DNA from: Kaistia defluvii
Lineage (GTDB): Bacteria; Pseudomonadota; Alphaproteobacteria; Rhizobiales; Kaistiaceae
NCBI RefSeq assembly: GCF_026343955.1
Contig: NZ_JAPKNI010000005.1
Span: 1 to 64,000, forward strand
DNA: 64,000 nucleotides
Reading direction: 5' to 3'
A program made the translations under genes and the position numbers. The notes below the pieces were generated by a model, which saw only the letters and a list, made by a program, of their open reading frames with translations, searched no databases and was not told the DNA's origin. This document shows positions 8,366 through 17,898 of the stretch, piece by piece (positions within the stretch are counted from its first letter, which is position 1; every line of letters starts with the position of its first letter).

Positions 8366-9499
8366 ATGTCGATCGGCGGCATCCCGCTTGCGTCCGCATT
8401 CCTGTTCTGTATCGCATTCGTCGCCATGCTGCGCGCAATGGCGCCGCGCCTTGGCCTAGTCGACGCTCCCACCGCGCGAAAAGTCCATCACGGAAATGTC
8501 CCGGTCTGCGGCGGCCTCGCGATGTTTGTCGCTCTGCTCGTCGCATTGGCCATCCGCCATGGCCTGCAGCCGCCGGGCCGGGCCGCGTTGACGGCCGGCG
8601 GCAGCCTCGAGCACAGCACCTTGCCGCTGGCCGTGACGCTGGGCATGCTGGTGGCAATCGGCGTCGTTGACGACCGCTGGGGAATGGGGCCTCTGACGAA
8701 ACTCGCCCTCCAGGTGGTCGCGGCCTGCCTTCTCCTCGGCCTCGGCCGGGATACCTATGCCAGCGGCGGTTTGCTCCACCTTCCCGTCGCCATGCCGGGA
8801 CGTGACGTGATCGCGCTCGTCGTCACGCTGCTGTTCATCGTCGGCCTGATCAACGCCTTCAACATGATCGACGGGCTCGACGGCCTCGCAGGGGGCCTGG
8901 CGGCCGTTACGCTGATCGGCCTGGCCGCGTCGGGCAGGCTGGCCGGTCAGGCGAGCCTCGTCGATGACAGCCTGCTCCTTATGGCCGTGGTACTGGGATT
9001 CCTGGTCTTCAACCTCCGCCGGCCCGGCCTGCGGCGTGCCATCGCCTTCATGGGAGATGCCGGCAGCATGATGCTGGGATGTGCCATCGCCGCGATCATC
9101 GTCGAGCTCTCGTCGCATACCGCTACCGTGGAAGGCAGTCTAGAACGGTTCCCTTCCCTGCTCTGGCTGGTCGCCATTCCGGTGATCGACACGGCCAGCC
9201 TCATGATCCGTCGGCCGCTTGCCGGTCGCAGCCCGATGGCGGCCGATCGCGAGCACCTGCATCATCTGCTGCTCGATGCCGGCCTGTCGCCGGCGCGGAC
9301 GACCGTGGTTCTGGTTGGTGCCGCCATGGTCCTCGCAACGGTCGGGGTGGCGGGATGGGCGCTACAGGTGCCCCCCGTCTTGATGGTGGCCGGCCTGGCG
9401 GTTCCCGCGCTGAGCCACTGCGCACTGGTCTGGAACTGCTCGCAGCGGCGGAGAGGGACCGCTCAGGCGCTGCTGATATCGTCCGAACCCGCCGAGTAG
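8366..9499 (+). CDS. WecA/MraY-type undecaprenyl-phosphate sugar-1-phosphate transferase
   Basis: A 377-residue polytopic membrane enzyme of the polyprenyl-phosphate N-acetylhexosamine-1-phosphate transferase family. Visible motifs are VDAPTARKVHHGNVPVCGG (32-50), VDDRWGMGP with the paired aspartates (102-103), NAFNMIDGLDGLAGG (163-177), a later MGDAGSMMLG, and the cytoplasmic HLHHLLLD that matches the WecA-type H-x-H-H signature. It probably primes repeat-unit synthesis by loading the first sugar phosphate on undecaprenyl phosphate. No WbaP/ExoY-like priming enzyme is present in the window, which fits this role. GGAGGAG precedes the ATG. Its 3' end overlaps the convergent glycosyltransferase by 37 bp. 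Confidence 0.9.
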   Translation: MSIGGIPLASAFLFCIAFVAMLRAMAPRLGLVDAPTARKVHHGNVPVCGGLAMFVALLVALAIRHGLQPPGRAALTAGGSLEHSTLPLAVTLGMLVAIGVVDDRWGMGPLTKLALQVVAACLLLGLGRDTYASGGLLHLPVAMPGRDVIALVVTLLFIVGLINAFNMIDGLDGLAGGLAAVTLIGLAASGRLAGQASLVDDSLLLMAVVLGFLVFNLRRPGLRRAIAFMGDAGSMMLGCAIAAIIVELSSHTATVEGSLERFPSLLWLVAIPVIDTASLMIRRPLAGRSPMAADREHLHHLLLDAGLSPARTTVVLVGAAMVLATVGVAGWALQVPPVLMVAGLAVPALSHCALVWNCSQRRRGTAQALLISSEPAE

Positions 9500-10752
9500 G
9501 GAACCCCGGACGCACCGTGCGTCGTCGCGTCAGCGACCGCGATCGCCTTCAGCAGCGAAAGCCACGCCGACACGGCCCGCGACCGCAGGTGGTCCCTTTC
9601 GAAGACTTGCCGTGCACGTCGCCCCATCGCCTCGCACGCCGTGCGATCGCGCTGCATCTCCAGAATTTTGGCTGCCAACGCCCTGCTCTCGCCGATCGCG
9701 ACGGTATGGCCGATCCCATGCGACCGCAGCACGGTCGCGACCTCTCCGTCGCCAGCCCCGACAAAGAGCACGGGCCGCGCCACGGCCATGATGCCGTAGA
9801 GCTTGCTCGGCACGACATAGGGTTCGAGCGATGGCCGCAGGGAGATTAGATGCACGTCGGCGACCGACAGGCTCTCCGCCAGCCTTTCACGCGGTTGCAG
9901 CGACTGCAGGCGGACATTGGCGAGACCGCGACGCTGGACGTGCTCCTCGACCTGTCTGCGACCATGGCCTCCGCCGACAAGCAGGAAGCGGATATGCGGA
10001 TCGTCCCGCAGATGTTCGGCCGCCTCGAGCACGGTGGCGAACTCATGCGCGCGGCCGAAATTGCCGGAATAGCCGATCACAAAATCGGCCGCATTGCCGA
10101 AACCCCATTCGCGGCGCAGACCATTGTCGACCGGCGCTATGGGCCGGATCTCGTCTTCCTCCGACCAGTAGGGAATGAGCGCCACGGCGTCCCCGGCGAT
10201 CCCGCGGTCGCGCAGGACGCCAGCCATCGCCGCAGTCGGCACGACGTTGCGAATGGCGCGTCTGAGCGACCAGTCCCGCATGGCCAGGCTCAAGCGGGCG
10301 AGACGCCCCGTTCGCGCGAGCAAGCCAAGTTCGATCGCGACCTCCGGAAAGACATCGTGCAGCCAGTTCACCAGCCGCCCACGCCGCAGCGCGGTTGGCG
10401 CGGCGACGGAAACGGACAGCAGCGGCGGGTCGGTACAGGCAATGACGATGTCGTTCTGTCGGACATGCATGAGGCACCAGAGCGCGGCTCTGGCGTGAAA
10501 GCTCGCATAATCCGCCGCGCGACCCGCCAGCCGCGCACGGCCAAAACCCGACGTGCCGATGCGATGGATCGTGACGCCGCCGATGGTCTCGGCGGCCGGC
10601 AGAGCGGCTGCCGGATCCTGGTGCCGGTATCGGCTGGTGACGATCTGGACGGGAACGCCGGCCTTGGCCAGGCCGAACGCCAGGCTGGAGACCATACGGC
10701 TGGTTGCCGATTCATCGGGGTGGAAGTAGCGATTGACCAGCACGACGCGCAT
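9463..10752 (-). CDS. Glycosyltransferase family 4, WcaI-like
   Basis: A 429-residue GT-B enzyme. The N-terminus MRVVLVNRYFHPDESATSR resembles the WcaI/colanic-acid type. The C-terminal donor domain contains FVIGYSGNFGRAHEF, FLLVGGGHGRRQVEEH, VHLISLRPSLEPYVVPSKL and ARPVLFVGAGDGEVA. These position it as a cytoplasmic transferase extending the lipid-linked unit. I chose the Met at 10752 because homologous sequence begins there; an upstream Met at 10812 would add 20 unlikely residues. It is a single-gene minus-strand unit, divergent from gmd. The last 37 bp overlap the 3' end of the WecA-like gene. Confidence 0.85.
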   Translation of the reverse strand: MRVVLVNRYFHPDESATSRMVSSLAFGLAKAGVPVQIVTSRYRHQDPAAALPAAETIGGVTIHRIGTSGFGRARLAGRAADYASFHARAALWCLMHVRQNDIVIACTDPPLLSVSVAAPTALRRGRLVNWLHDVFPEVAIELGLLARTGRLARLSLAMRDWSLRRAIRNVVPTAAMAGVLRDRGIAGDAVALIPYWSEEDEIRPIAPVDNGLRREWGFGNAADFVIGYSGNFGRAHEFATVLEAAEHLRDDPHIRFLLVGGGHGRRQVEEHVQRRGLANVRLQSLQPRERLAESLSVADVHLISLRPSLEPYVVPSKLYGIMAVARPVLFVGAGDGEVATVLRSHGIGHTVAIGESRALAAKILEMQRDRTACEAMGRRARQVFERDHLRSRAVSAWLSLLKAIAVADATTHGASGVPYSAGSDDISSA

Positions 10753-10972
10753 CGCATCCATGTCTCCAGCGCCAGGGTCCGCCAGCGTTTCCCACGACCG
10801 GCCTTGCGACAAGGCAGGAGAAGGCGTCGACGCCGGCTCGTCCGGGCGAGGTGCCTGTCCGGATGACGTAGTCCGCCCTGCCCGTCTCGTCTGACTCGCG
10901 TCGATTGGTCAGGGATCGGGACTTCGTCCTGTCCCGATGGTCAGGCGGCGGCGGCTACCGTGTTTCGTATAG

Positions 10973-10984
10973 TTCCTGCAGGAA
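10973..10984. promoter_or_regulatory. 12-bp perfect palindrome upstream of gmd
   Basis: TTCCTGCAGGAA is its own reverse complement and ends 16 bases before the gmd ATG at 11001, in the divergent gap between gmd and the WcaI-like gene. It lies between a possible -10 (GTATAG at 10967) and the ribosome-binding site GGAG at 10991. This could be an operator or a chance restriction-like palindrome. Confidence 0.35.
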
Positions 10985-11000
10985 ACGAACGGAGCAGGAC

Positions 11001-12074
11001 ATGGGCGCGAAGAAAGCTCTGATCGTCGGCGTGACCGGACAGGACGGGGCCTATCTGGCCGAGCTCCTTCTCGGCAAGGGCTATGAGGTGCATGGCATCA
11101 AGCGCCGCTCCTCGTCCTTCAACACCCAGCGGATCGATCACCTTTATCAGGACCCACATGGTCCGGAGCCTGTCCGGCTTCATCTGCATTTCGGCGAATT
11201 GACCGACGCGACGAACCTCTGCCGGATCATCCACGAGATCGAGCCGGACGAAATCTACAATCTCGGCGCGCAGAGCCACGTCCAGGTTTCGTTCGAGACT
11301 CCGGAATACACCGCCAACGCCGACGCGCTCGGCACGCTTCGCCTTCTCGAGGCCATGCGGATTGCCGGCATCGCCGGGCGCTGCCGGTTCTACCAGGCAT
11401 CGACATCGGAGCTGTTTGGCGGCAGCCGGACGGCGCCGCAGCGTGAAACCACTCCCTTCGCGCCGCGCAGCCCCTATGCCGCTGCCAAGCTCTATGCCTA
11501 CTGGATCACGGTGAACTACCGCGAGGCCTATGGCATTCACGCGTCGAACGGCATCCTGTTCAATCACGAGAGTCCGCTGCGCGGCGAGACCTTCGTTACC
11601 CGCAAGATCACGCGCGGGGTCGCCGCGATCGCGCATGGTCTGCAAAAGACGATCCATCTCGGAAATCTGGATGCGCGGCGCGACTGGGGCCACGCGCGCG
11701 ACTATGTCGACGGCATGTGGCGCATCGTCCAGCAACCCGAGGCCGACGACTTCGTGCTGGCGACCGGCGAAACCCACACGGTACGCGAATTCGCCGAGCG
11801 GGCATTCGGCGAGATCGGCCGCGCGATCGACTGGAGCGGCGAAGGCGTGGCGGAGAAGGGTCGCGACGCCAGCAACGGCGCGACGCTGATCGAAATCGAT
11901 CCGCGCTATTTTCGTCCGACCGAGGTCGACCTGCTGCTCGGCGACCCCGCCAAGGCACGGCAGCAACTGGGCTGGACCCATACGGCATCGTTCGAGGAGT
12001 TGATCGCCGACATGGTCCAATCGGACCTCCAGGCCGTGTTGCGCGAGGTTGGCCGCAATGACCGCTACGCATGA
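11001..12074 (+). CDS. gmd: GDP-mannose 4,6-dehydratase
   Basis: Converts GDP-D-mannose to GDP-4-keto-6-deoxy-D-mannose with bound NADP, first step to GDP-L-fucose. The 357-residue protein has the Rossmann motif [14 protein letters not shown], the family-specific [35 protein letters not shown], the TSELFG segment and the catalytic [22 protein letters not shown] is strongly characteristic of Gmd. GGAG stands before the ATG at 11001; an earlier in-frame start would add 32 residues outside the fold. It overlaps the next gene by 17 bp, forming a two-gene GDP-fucose operon. Confidence 0.96.
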   Translation: MGAKKALIVGVTGQDGAYLAELLLGKGYEVHGIKRRSSSFNTQRIDHLYQDPHGPEPVRLHLHFGELTDATNLCRIIHEIEPDEIYNLGAQSHVQVSFETPEYTANADALGTLRLLEAMRIAGIAGRCRFYQASTSELFGGSRTAPQRETTPFAPRSPYAAAKLYAYWITVNYREAYGIHASNGILFNHESPLRGETFVTRKITRGVAAIAHGLQKTIHLGNLDARRDWGHARDYVDGMWRIVQQPEADDFVLATGETHTVREFAERAFGEIGRAIDWSGEGVAEKGRDASNGATLIEIDPRYFRPTEVDLLLGDPAKARQQLGWTHTASFEELIADMVQSDLQAVLREVGRNDRYA

Positions 12075-13029
12075 ACCGGATTCCTTCGACCTCGCCGGCA
12101 AGCGAATCTGGGTAGCGGGCCATCGCGGCATGGTCGGGTCGGCGCTGCTTCGCCGGCTGCGGCGCGAACCCTGCGAGATCCTGACGGTCACGAGCGGCGA
12201 ACTCGATCTCCGACGCCAATCCGCGACCGAAGCCTGGATTGACGCCAACGCGCCCGATGCGATCGTCATCGCGGCGGCGCGGGTTGGCGGTATCGTCGCC
12301 AATGCGACCCATCCGGCGCCGTTCATCTATGACAACCTTGCCATCGCCACCCACATCATCGAGGGCGCGCGACGGGCAGGCGTCGCGAAGCTGCTGTATC
12401 TCGGCTCCAGTTGCATGTACCCGCGCGAAGCGATCCAGCCCATGCGCGAGACGGCGCTGCTTTCCGGGCCGCTCGAGCCGACCAACGAACCCTATGCCGT
12501 CGCCAAGATCGCCGGGCTGAAACTCGCCGAGAGCTATCACCGCGAGTATGGGTGCCGGTTCATCACGGCCGTACCGCCCAATCTGTACGGTCCGAACGAC
12601 AATTACGATCCCGACAGTGCGCATGTCCTCGCCGCGCTGATCCGCCGGTTCCATCTGGCCAAGCTGGACGGATCACCGAGCGTGACGATCTGGGGCACGG
12701 GGTTGCCAATGCGCGAGTTCCTGCATGTCGACGATCTCGCGGATGCCTGCGTCCTGTTGCTCAGGCGCTATGAAGCGCCGGAGCCCATCAATGTCGGCTC
12801 GGGCCAGGAAATCTCGATCCATGACCTTGCGACCCTGGTCGCCGACATCACCGGCTACTCCGGCACGATCCTCACCGATCTCGACAGGCCGGATGGTACG
12901 CCGCGCAAGCTGATGGACAGCAGCCGGCTAAACTCGCTGGGCTGGCGCCCCTCCATCGGTCTGCTGGAAGGCATCGAATCCAGCTATCGCGCCTGGCTCG
13001 ACGGATCCGCGACGATGCGGGCGATCTAG
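12058..13029 (+). CDS. fcl: GDP-L-fucose synthase
   Basis: Epimerises and reduces GDP-4-keto-6-deoxymannose to GDP-L-fucose. The 323-residue SDR has the nucleotide motif [16 protein letters not shown], the AAARVGGI segment, [10 protein letters not shown] with the catalytic Ser and Cys, and the catalytic Tyr and Lys in [20 protein letters not shown], then [13 protein letters not shown], all diagnostic of Fcl/WcaG. The ATG at 12058 lies inside the end of gmd; a TTG three codons earlier is also possible. With gmd it supplies fucose donor to the polymer. No fucosyltransferase can be singled out among the ten transferase genes. Confidence 0.95.
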   Translation: MTATHEPDSFDLAGKRIWVAGHRGMVGSALLRRLRREPCEILTVTSGELDLRRQSATEAWIDANAPDAIVIAAARVGGIVANATHPAPFIYDNLAIATHIIEGARRAGVAKLLYLGSSCMYPREAIQPMRETALLSGPLEPTNEPYAVAKIAGLKLAESYHREYGCRFITAVPPNLYGPNDNYDPDSAHVLAALIRRFHLAKLDGSPSVTIWGTGLPMREFLHVDDLADACVLLLRRYEAPEPINVGSGQEISIHDLATLVADITGYSGTILTDLDRPDGTPRKLMDSSRLNSLGWRPSIGLLEGIESSYRAWLDGSATMRAI

Positions 13030-13215
13030 AGCGGTTTACTCATTCCGGATCGCGCAGCCCTTCCTCGAAGGCGCGTCTCTCCGAGATCGCGCGGGTTGTC
13101 ATCGACCTGAACCAGGGCCTGTCTGCGTGCGGCAACGGCTACGCAGGCGCGCGCGGCATCCTCCCAGGATAGACCGTCGACCGAGATCGCCAAGGTCGGG
13201 CGAGCGGTGCCTGGA

Positions 13216-14673
13216 TCAGGAGGGAACGGTAACCTTGCGCAGGTCGCGGAACAGGTCGCGGTAAAACCCTCCCTGCCCCAGCACCAGCAGGATCATGATG
13301 CCGTAGACGGCGAGCATGAAGCCGCCGCCGAATACGAGTTCGACCAGCGGCGACTTGCCGGCCATCGTATAGCGGTCGACGACGATCCCCAGCGTGCCGG
13401 CGACGAGGCTGGCTAGAGCTGGCCTGCCGATCGACGGCAGCAGGTCGCGCACGCTGACCGGCGTCCCGTGCACGCACCAGATCATGTGTGGAACGAACCA
13501 TGTCGCCATCGCCATCGAGTAGGCGGCCGCCACGCCCCGGGGGCCATAGGGCAGGCCGAGGACGCAGGCGACGATCACCAGCGGCGCGATCACCAGCGCC
13601 GTATGCAGGCAGCGCCTCTGTCGGCCGGTGGCGAACAGCAGCCAGCCGAACGGGTTGATGAGGCTGAAGATCAGGACGGTCGGCGTCATCAGTCGGAAGA
13701 TCGCGGCCGCCTCCAGCCATTTCGGCCCGAACAGGACCAGAAAGATCTGGTCGGCGAAAAAGCCGAGAAACAGCGTCAGCGGCACCGTCATTGAGATAAC
13801 CAGCGAATAGCCATGGATGAAATAGTGCCGCAGCCGGACGGGATCGTCCTGCAATCTTGCCAGGGCCGAGAAAGCGACCCCGCCAAACGCGCTGTTCAAA
13901 TTGTCGATCGGAACCGAGATCAGTTGATAGGCGCGGCCGTAATTGCCGAGCGCTTCCGCCCCCCAGAAGCGGCCAAGCAGAATCTTCTCCAGATTGTACC
14001 CGACATAGGTGACGAGGGTGTTGAGCGTGATCGTACCGCCCACCCGGAGCAGCGGAAGGATGGTGCTGATGCGGCCGGGGCGCTCGGGAAGCCAGCGGGT
14101 CGTTATCCAGAGACCCGTCGTGACCCCGAACTGGGCGGCGAAGGTGGCACCGACCAGCGCCCAATAGCGAAACCCGGCCAGCGCGAGCGTGACGCCGGTG
14201 ACCAGACCGAGCAATTGCCCAGCGGATTCGACCAGCGTCAGCGTCGCATAGCGCATGTCGCGCTGAAGGATCGCCAGATGCTGGACGCTGGCGGCGCTGA
14301 GCAGGAAGCCCGGCGCCAGAAGGATGGTGAGCCAAAAGAGCCTGGGTTCGTCATAGAAGCGGACGAGCGCCGGCGCGAGCGCACAGCATAGAATGGCGAA
14401 GACGACGCCAATCAGCATGTTGACCCAGAACAGCGTCGAAATCTGCTGGCCGCTGATCGAACGCGCCTGGACCGTCGCGGAAGACAGGCCCGCGGACGCA
14501 AACATGGCGAGCAGGCCGGTGATCGCGGTCGCCATGGCGACCAGCCCGAATTCGCGCGGATCGAGCAGGCGCGCCAGCACCACCATGAAGGCCAGCCGCA
14601 TCAGCGCTCCGACGCCCTGCCCCATGAGCTTGGCCAGACCGCTGCGGATGGTCTTCTGCCGCAGATCCTGCAT
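13216..14673 (-). CDS. Wzx-type lipid-linked oligosaccharide flippase (MOP superfamily)
   Basis: A 485-residue protein of about twelve to fourteen membrane segments, starting MQDLRQKTIRSGLAKL and continuing LARLLDPREFGLVAMATAITG, a signature of the polysaccharide-synthesis branch of the MOP exporters. Other family marks are LNTLVTYVGYNLEKILLGRF, GNYGRAYQLISVPI and FLVLFGPKWLEAA. It is expected to move undecaprenyl-linked repeat units across the inner membrane for polymerisation. The Met at 14673 is preferred because the upstream extension is charged and lies in the divergent promoter gap. It is a single-gene unit, convergent with fcl. Confidence 0.92.
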   Translation of the reverse strand: MQDLRQKTIRSGLAKLMGQGVGALMRLAFMVVLARLLDPREFGLVAMATAITGLLAMFASAGLSSATVQARSISGQQISTLFWVNMLIGVVFAILCCALAPALVRFYDEPRLFWLTILLAPGFLLSAASVQHLAILQRDMRYATLTLVESAGQLLGLVTGVTLALAGFRYWALVGATFAAQFGVTTGLWITTRWLPERPGRISTILPLLRVGGTITLNTLVTYVGYNLEKILLGRFWGAEALGNYGRAYQLISVPIDNLNSAFGGVAFSALARLQDDPVRLRHYFIHGYSLVISMTVPLTLFLGFFADQIFLVLFGPKWLEAAAIFRLMTPTVLIFSLINPFGWLLFATGRQRRCLHTALVIAPLVIVACVLGLPYGPRGVAAAYSMAMATWFVPHMIWCVHGTPVSVRDLLPSIGRPALASLVAGTLGIVVDRYTMAGKSPLVELVFGGGFMLAVYGIMILLVLGQGGFYRDLFRDLRKVTVPS

Positions 14674-14950
14674 TGCCTTGCCTCTCGGTGCGACCCGCTC
14701 GTCCCTGGCTAGCCTATCGGAACAGAGTTCCGCCCTCTTCCTGGCCAACCGGAGCGACCGCTAAGTCTTGCGCCGGGCGCAGCCGGAAACCAGCGAACCG
14801 AAACCGCTCAAAAGGCTTAGTGCCCTGCCCCGAAGTGCAGGGCGTCAGGCCCCTGCGCTCGTCCTAGCCTGCCTGGGTGAAACCCGTGCGGCCGGCCGCG
14901 CTTCGCGGCGCCTTTGCACAAGCGGGAATACCTTGTCAGGGAGGATTCGG

Positions 14951-16015
14951 ATGAAGGTTCTGGTCACCGGTCATCGAGGCTATATCGGTACGGTCATGAC
15001 GCCGATGCTCCTGCGCGCCGGACACACCGTCGTCGGTTGCGACAGCGACCTCTATGCCGACGGCGCCTTCCCAGCCGGAGGGGCGATCGCCGACATCGTC
15101 GCGATGCAGGTGGACATACGGGATATCCCGCAATCGGCGCTGGTCGGTTTCGATGCGGTGATCCATCTCGCAGCGCTGTCGAACGACCCGCTCGGCGCGT
15201 TGAACCCGGATCTAACCTATGCCGTCAATCATCGCGCGAGCGTCCGGCTTGCTGAACTGGCCAAATCCGCCGGCGTGCGGCGCTTCCTCTTCGCGTCCTC
15301 CTGCAGCAATTACGGCCGCGCTGGCGACGCCATGGTAGACGAGGCCTCGGAACTGCGTCCCGTCACTGCCTATGGCAAGTCGAAGGTCCTGGCGGAGCGC
15401 GACATCGCACGCCTGGCCGACGAAACGTTCTGCCCCGTCTATTTTCGGCCCGCGACCGCTTATGGCGTGTCGCCGCGCCTGCGGCTGGACGTCGTGCTCA
15501 ACGATCTGGTGGCCGGCGCGGCGACCCGAGGCGTCGTCCACATGCTGTCGGACGGAACCCCGTGGCGACCGATCGTCCATGTCGAGGACATTGCCCGCGC
15601 GTTCCGGTCCGGACTGACGGCACCGGAGGAGGTACTCCGGAACCAGGCCTTCAATGTCGGCCAGACGGAGCACAACTATCGCATCCGCGATCTCGCGCGG
15701 ATCGTTTCCGATGCCGTCCCGGGCTGCCAGCTCACGGTCGCGCCCGACGCCGCGCCGGACAGCCGCTCCTATCGCGTCTCGTTCGAGAAAATCGGCCGGA
15801 TGTTGCCAGGCTTCAGGCCTCGTTGGGATGCCCGGAGCGGCGCTCAGCAGCTCTACGCCGCGTATCGGGCCTCGGCCCTGACCGCCGAGACCGTCGAAGG
15901 CCCGCGCTATCAGCGGATCGGCCAGATACGCCGGCTGATAGCGGCAGGCGCGCTCGACGAGGACCTGCGGCCGCTGAACCCGGTCTGGTCGCGTGACCCC
16001 ATGGCGGCGACATGA
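14951..16015 (+). CDS. Extended SDR, NAD-dependent epimerase/dehydratase/reductase of nucleotide sugars
   Basis: A 354-residue extended short-chain dehydrogenase. The Rossmann motif is [12 protein letters not shown] (5-16), followed by [13 protein letters not shown], the SSCSNYG segment, and the catalytic YGKSK. Its substrate class cannot be fixed. It is translationally coupled by ATGA to a DUF4910 gene and belongs to the modified-sugar region, where it is the only unassigned SDR. It is therefore the candidate for either a 4-ketoreductase or the missing 4,6-dehydratase acting on a CDP-sugar. AGGA lies 5-8 bases before the ATG at 14951, and the upstream in-frame sequence looks non-coding. Confidence 0.83.
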   Translation: MKVLVTGHRGYIGTVMTPMLLRAGHTVVGCDSDLYADGAFPAGGAIADIVAMQVDIRDIPQSALVGFDAVIHLAALSNDPLGALNPDLTYAVNHRASVRLAELAKSAGVRRFLFASSCSNYGRAGDAMVDEASELRPVTAYGKSKVLAERDIARLADETFCPVYFRPATAYGVSPRLRLDVVLNDLVAGAATRGVVHMLSDGTPWRPIVHVEDIARAFRSGLTAPEEVLRNQAFNVGQTEHNYRIRDLARIVSDAVPGCQLTVAPDAAPDSRSYRVSFEKIGRMLPGFRPRWDARSGAQQLYAAYRASALTAETVEGPRYQRIGQIRRLIAAGALDEDLRPLNPVWSRDPMAAT

Positions 16016-17340
16016 GATTCCCACCCGATCCGCCCGGCAGAGCCATTCCCGCATCGGATCGGGAGATGCCCGGCATCGGTGGCGACATCTATCGCCTACT
16101 GGTCGAAATCTTCCCGATCTGCCGTTCCGTCGCCGGCGAAGGCGTGCGCGAAACGCTCCGGCGGCTGCAGCACGAAATCGATCTCACGATTCACGAGGTG
16201 CCGAGCGGAACGCAGGTGTTCGACTGGACGATCCCGCCAGAATGGACGATCCGCGATGCCTATATCCGCAACGAGGCCGGCGAGCGCGTGGTCGATTTTC
16301 GGGACTGCAATTTGCATGTGCTGAACCACAGCGCGCCGATCCGGACGATCCTGCCGCTCTCCGAACTGAGGCAGCACATCTTCACCCTGCCCGACCAGCC
16401 GGACCGGATCCCGTATCGAAAATCCGCCTATGACGAGGCCTGGGGCTTCTGCATGGCGCATGACCGACTGACCGCCCTGCCGGACGGGCTCTATGAAGCG
16501 GTGATCGAGTCGAGTCTCACGGCCGGAAGCCTGTCCTATGGCGAGTATTATCACGCCGGCGCGAGCCAGGATGAGGTCCTGCTTTCGGCGCATATTTGCC
16601 ATCCCTCGCTTGCCAACGATAATTGTTCGGGCCTTGCGCTGCTGACCTTGCTGGCAAGGGAGCTTTCCGGTCGAAGGACGCGCTACAGCTATCGCTTCCT
16701 CTTCGCGCCGGGCACGATCGGGGCTATCGCCTGGCTCGCCCGCAACGAAACGCAGGCGGCGCGAATCCGGCACGGGCTTGTCGTTTCGTGCGTCGGGGAC
16801 GGCGGCGGCCCGACCTACAAGCGGTCTCGCCGCGGCGACGCTTTCATCGACCGTGCCGCCTGCCACGTGCTGCGCCACGCGGCCCCCGCGCCGGTGCTTC
16901 TCGACTTCAGCCCCTATGGCTATGACGAGCGCCAATACGGTTCGCCCGGCTTCAACCTGCCCGTCGGCCTGTTCCAGCGCAGCCTCTATGGCGCCTTCCC
17001 GCAATATCACACCTCGGCCGACAATCTGGATTTCGTCCGGCCAAGCCACCTCGCCACGTCCTATGCGATGATCCGGTCGATCCTGGATGTCATCGAGAAC
17101 GACTTCACGCCACGTGGCACCGTGATGAAGGGCGAGCCACAGCTCGGCCGCCACGGCCTCTATGCAGGGGGCGATGGCTCGCCGACGACGGAGGCCGCCA
17201 ATCTCGCGATGCTTTGGGTTCTCAATCTGGCCGATGGGCAACATACGCTGCTCGACATGGCCGAACGGGCCAATCTGCCTTTCGCGGATATGCTCCTGAT
17301 GGCGCGGCGATTGCAGGCCCATGGTCTGCTGCAGCCCTGA
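16012..17340 (+). CDS. DUF4910-family aminopeptidase-like protein
   Basis: A 442-residue soluble protein. The N-terminal third ([23 protein letters not shown], with DWTIPPEW near 71-78) and the central metallopeptidase-like core match the DUF4910/DUF2172 arrangement. Likely zinc ligands of an M28-type site are visible: H194 and H197 in [17 protein letters not shown]203, and H333 in QYHTSADN. The C-terminal 70 residues resemble a winged-helix. There is no signal peptide, so it would act in the cytoplasm. The start overlaps the stop of the SDR (ATGA). Members recur in polysaccharide loci, but the substrate is not established; a role in trimming or forming an amide on a sugar is only inference. 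Confidence 0.83.
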   Translation: MRFPPDPPGRAIPASDREMPGIGGDIYRLLVEIFPICRSVAGEGVRETLRRLQHEIDLTIHEVPSGTQVFDWTIPPEWTIRDAYIRNEAGERVVDFRDCNLHVLNHSAPIRTILPLSELRQHIFTLPDQPDRIPYRKSAYDEAWGFCMAHDRLTALPDGLYEAVIESSLTAGSLSYGEYYHAGASQDEVLLSAHICHPSLANDNCSGLALLTLLARELSGRRTRYSYRFLFAPGTIGAIAWLARNETQAARIRHGLVVSCVGDGGGPTYKRSRRGDAFIDRAACHVLRHAAPAPVLLDFSPYGYDERQYGSPGFNLPVGLFQRSLYGAFPQYHTSADNLDFVRPSHLATSYAMIRSILDVIENDFTPRGTVMKGEPQLGRHGLYAGGDGSPTTEAANLAMLWVLNLADGQHTLLDMAERANLPFADMLLMARRLQAHGLLQP

Positions 17341-17352
17341 CGCAACGCTAGA

Positions 17353-17880
17353 TCAGCCATAGTCCGGCCAGTCACGATCCCTTTGGGAGATCGCGGTAAC
17401 CGAAAGAGGCCAGTCGATTCCAAAGGCCGGATCGTCATGGCGCACACCGCTCGCGGCTCCCTCCGCGTAGGCGGTCGAGATCATGTATCCGACCTCGACG
17501 TCGTCGGTCAGCGTCTGGAACCCGTGGGCAAAACCTTCGGGCACATAGAGCTGGTGGCGATTGTCTGATGACAGTTCAAAGCCCTGCCAGCATCGGAAGG
17601 TCGGCGACGCCACGCGCAGATCGAGGATGACGTCCCAGATCCGGCCGCGCAGGCATCGTACCAGCTTGATCTCGCCATGTGGCGCCTGTTGGAAATGCAG
17701 GCCGCGCAGCGTCCCCCTGGTCGACGACCAGGACTGGCTGTGCTGAACGAACACGGCGTGCAGGCCTGCCGCCTCGAACTCGCGGGTGCAGAAGCTACGT
17801 TCAAAACGGCCTCGTTCATCCGATAGGGGCATCGGCTCGATCCGGTATGCGCCTTCCAGTTCAGTCGACAGGAACTGCAC
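17353..17880 (-). CDS. RmlC-like dTDP-4-dehydrorhamnose 3,5-epimerase family protein
   Basis: A 175-residue cupin that inverts C3 and/or C5 of a 4-keto-6-deoxy nucleotide sugar. Family marks are the entry segment DERGRFERSFCTREFEAAGL, the SSTRGTLRGLHFQ block containing the catalytic His, and YVPEGFAHGFQTL; the length is typical. No rmlA, rmlB or rmlD is present in the window, so true dTDP-rhamnose synthesis here is unlikely. The neighbouring C-methyltransferase and cytidylyltransferase suggest it works on a CDP-linked keto sugar instead. It lies 18 bases downstream of a GT2 gene in a two-gene minus-strand operon. Confidence 0.88.
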   Translation of the reverse strand: MQFLSTELEGAYRIEPMPLSDERGRFERSFCTREFEAAGLHAVFVQHSQSWSSTRGTLRGLHFQQAPHGEIKLVRCLRGRIWDVILDLRVASPTFRCWQGFELSSDNRHQLYVPEGFAHGFQTLTDDVEVGYMISTAYAEGAASGVRHDDPAFGIDWPLSVTAISQRDRDWPDYG

Positions 17881-17898
17881 GGCAATCCTCCCTGCCTC

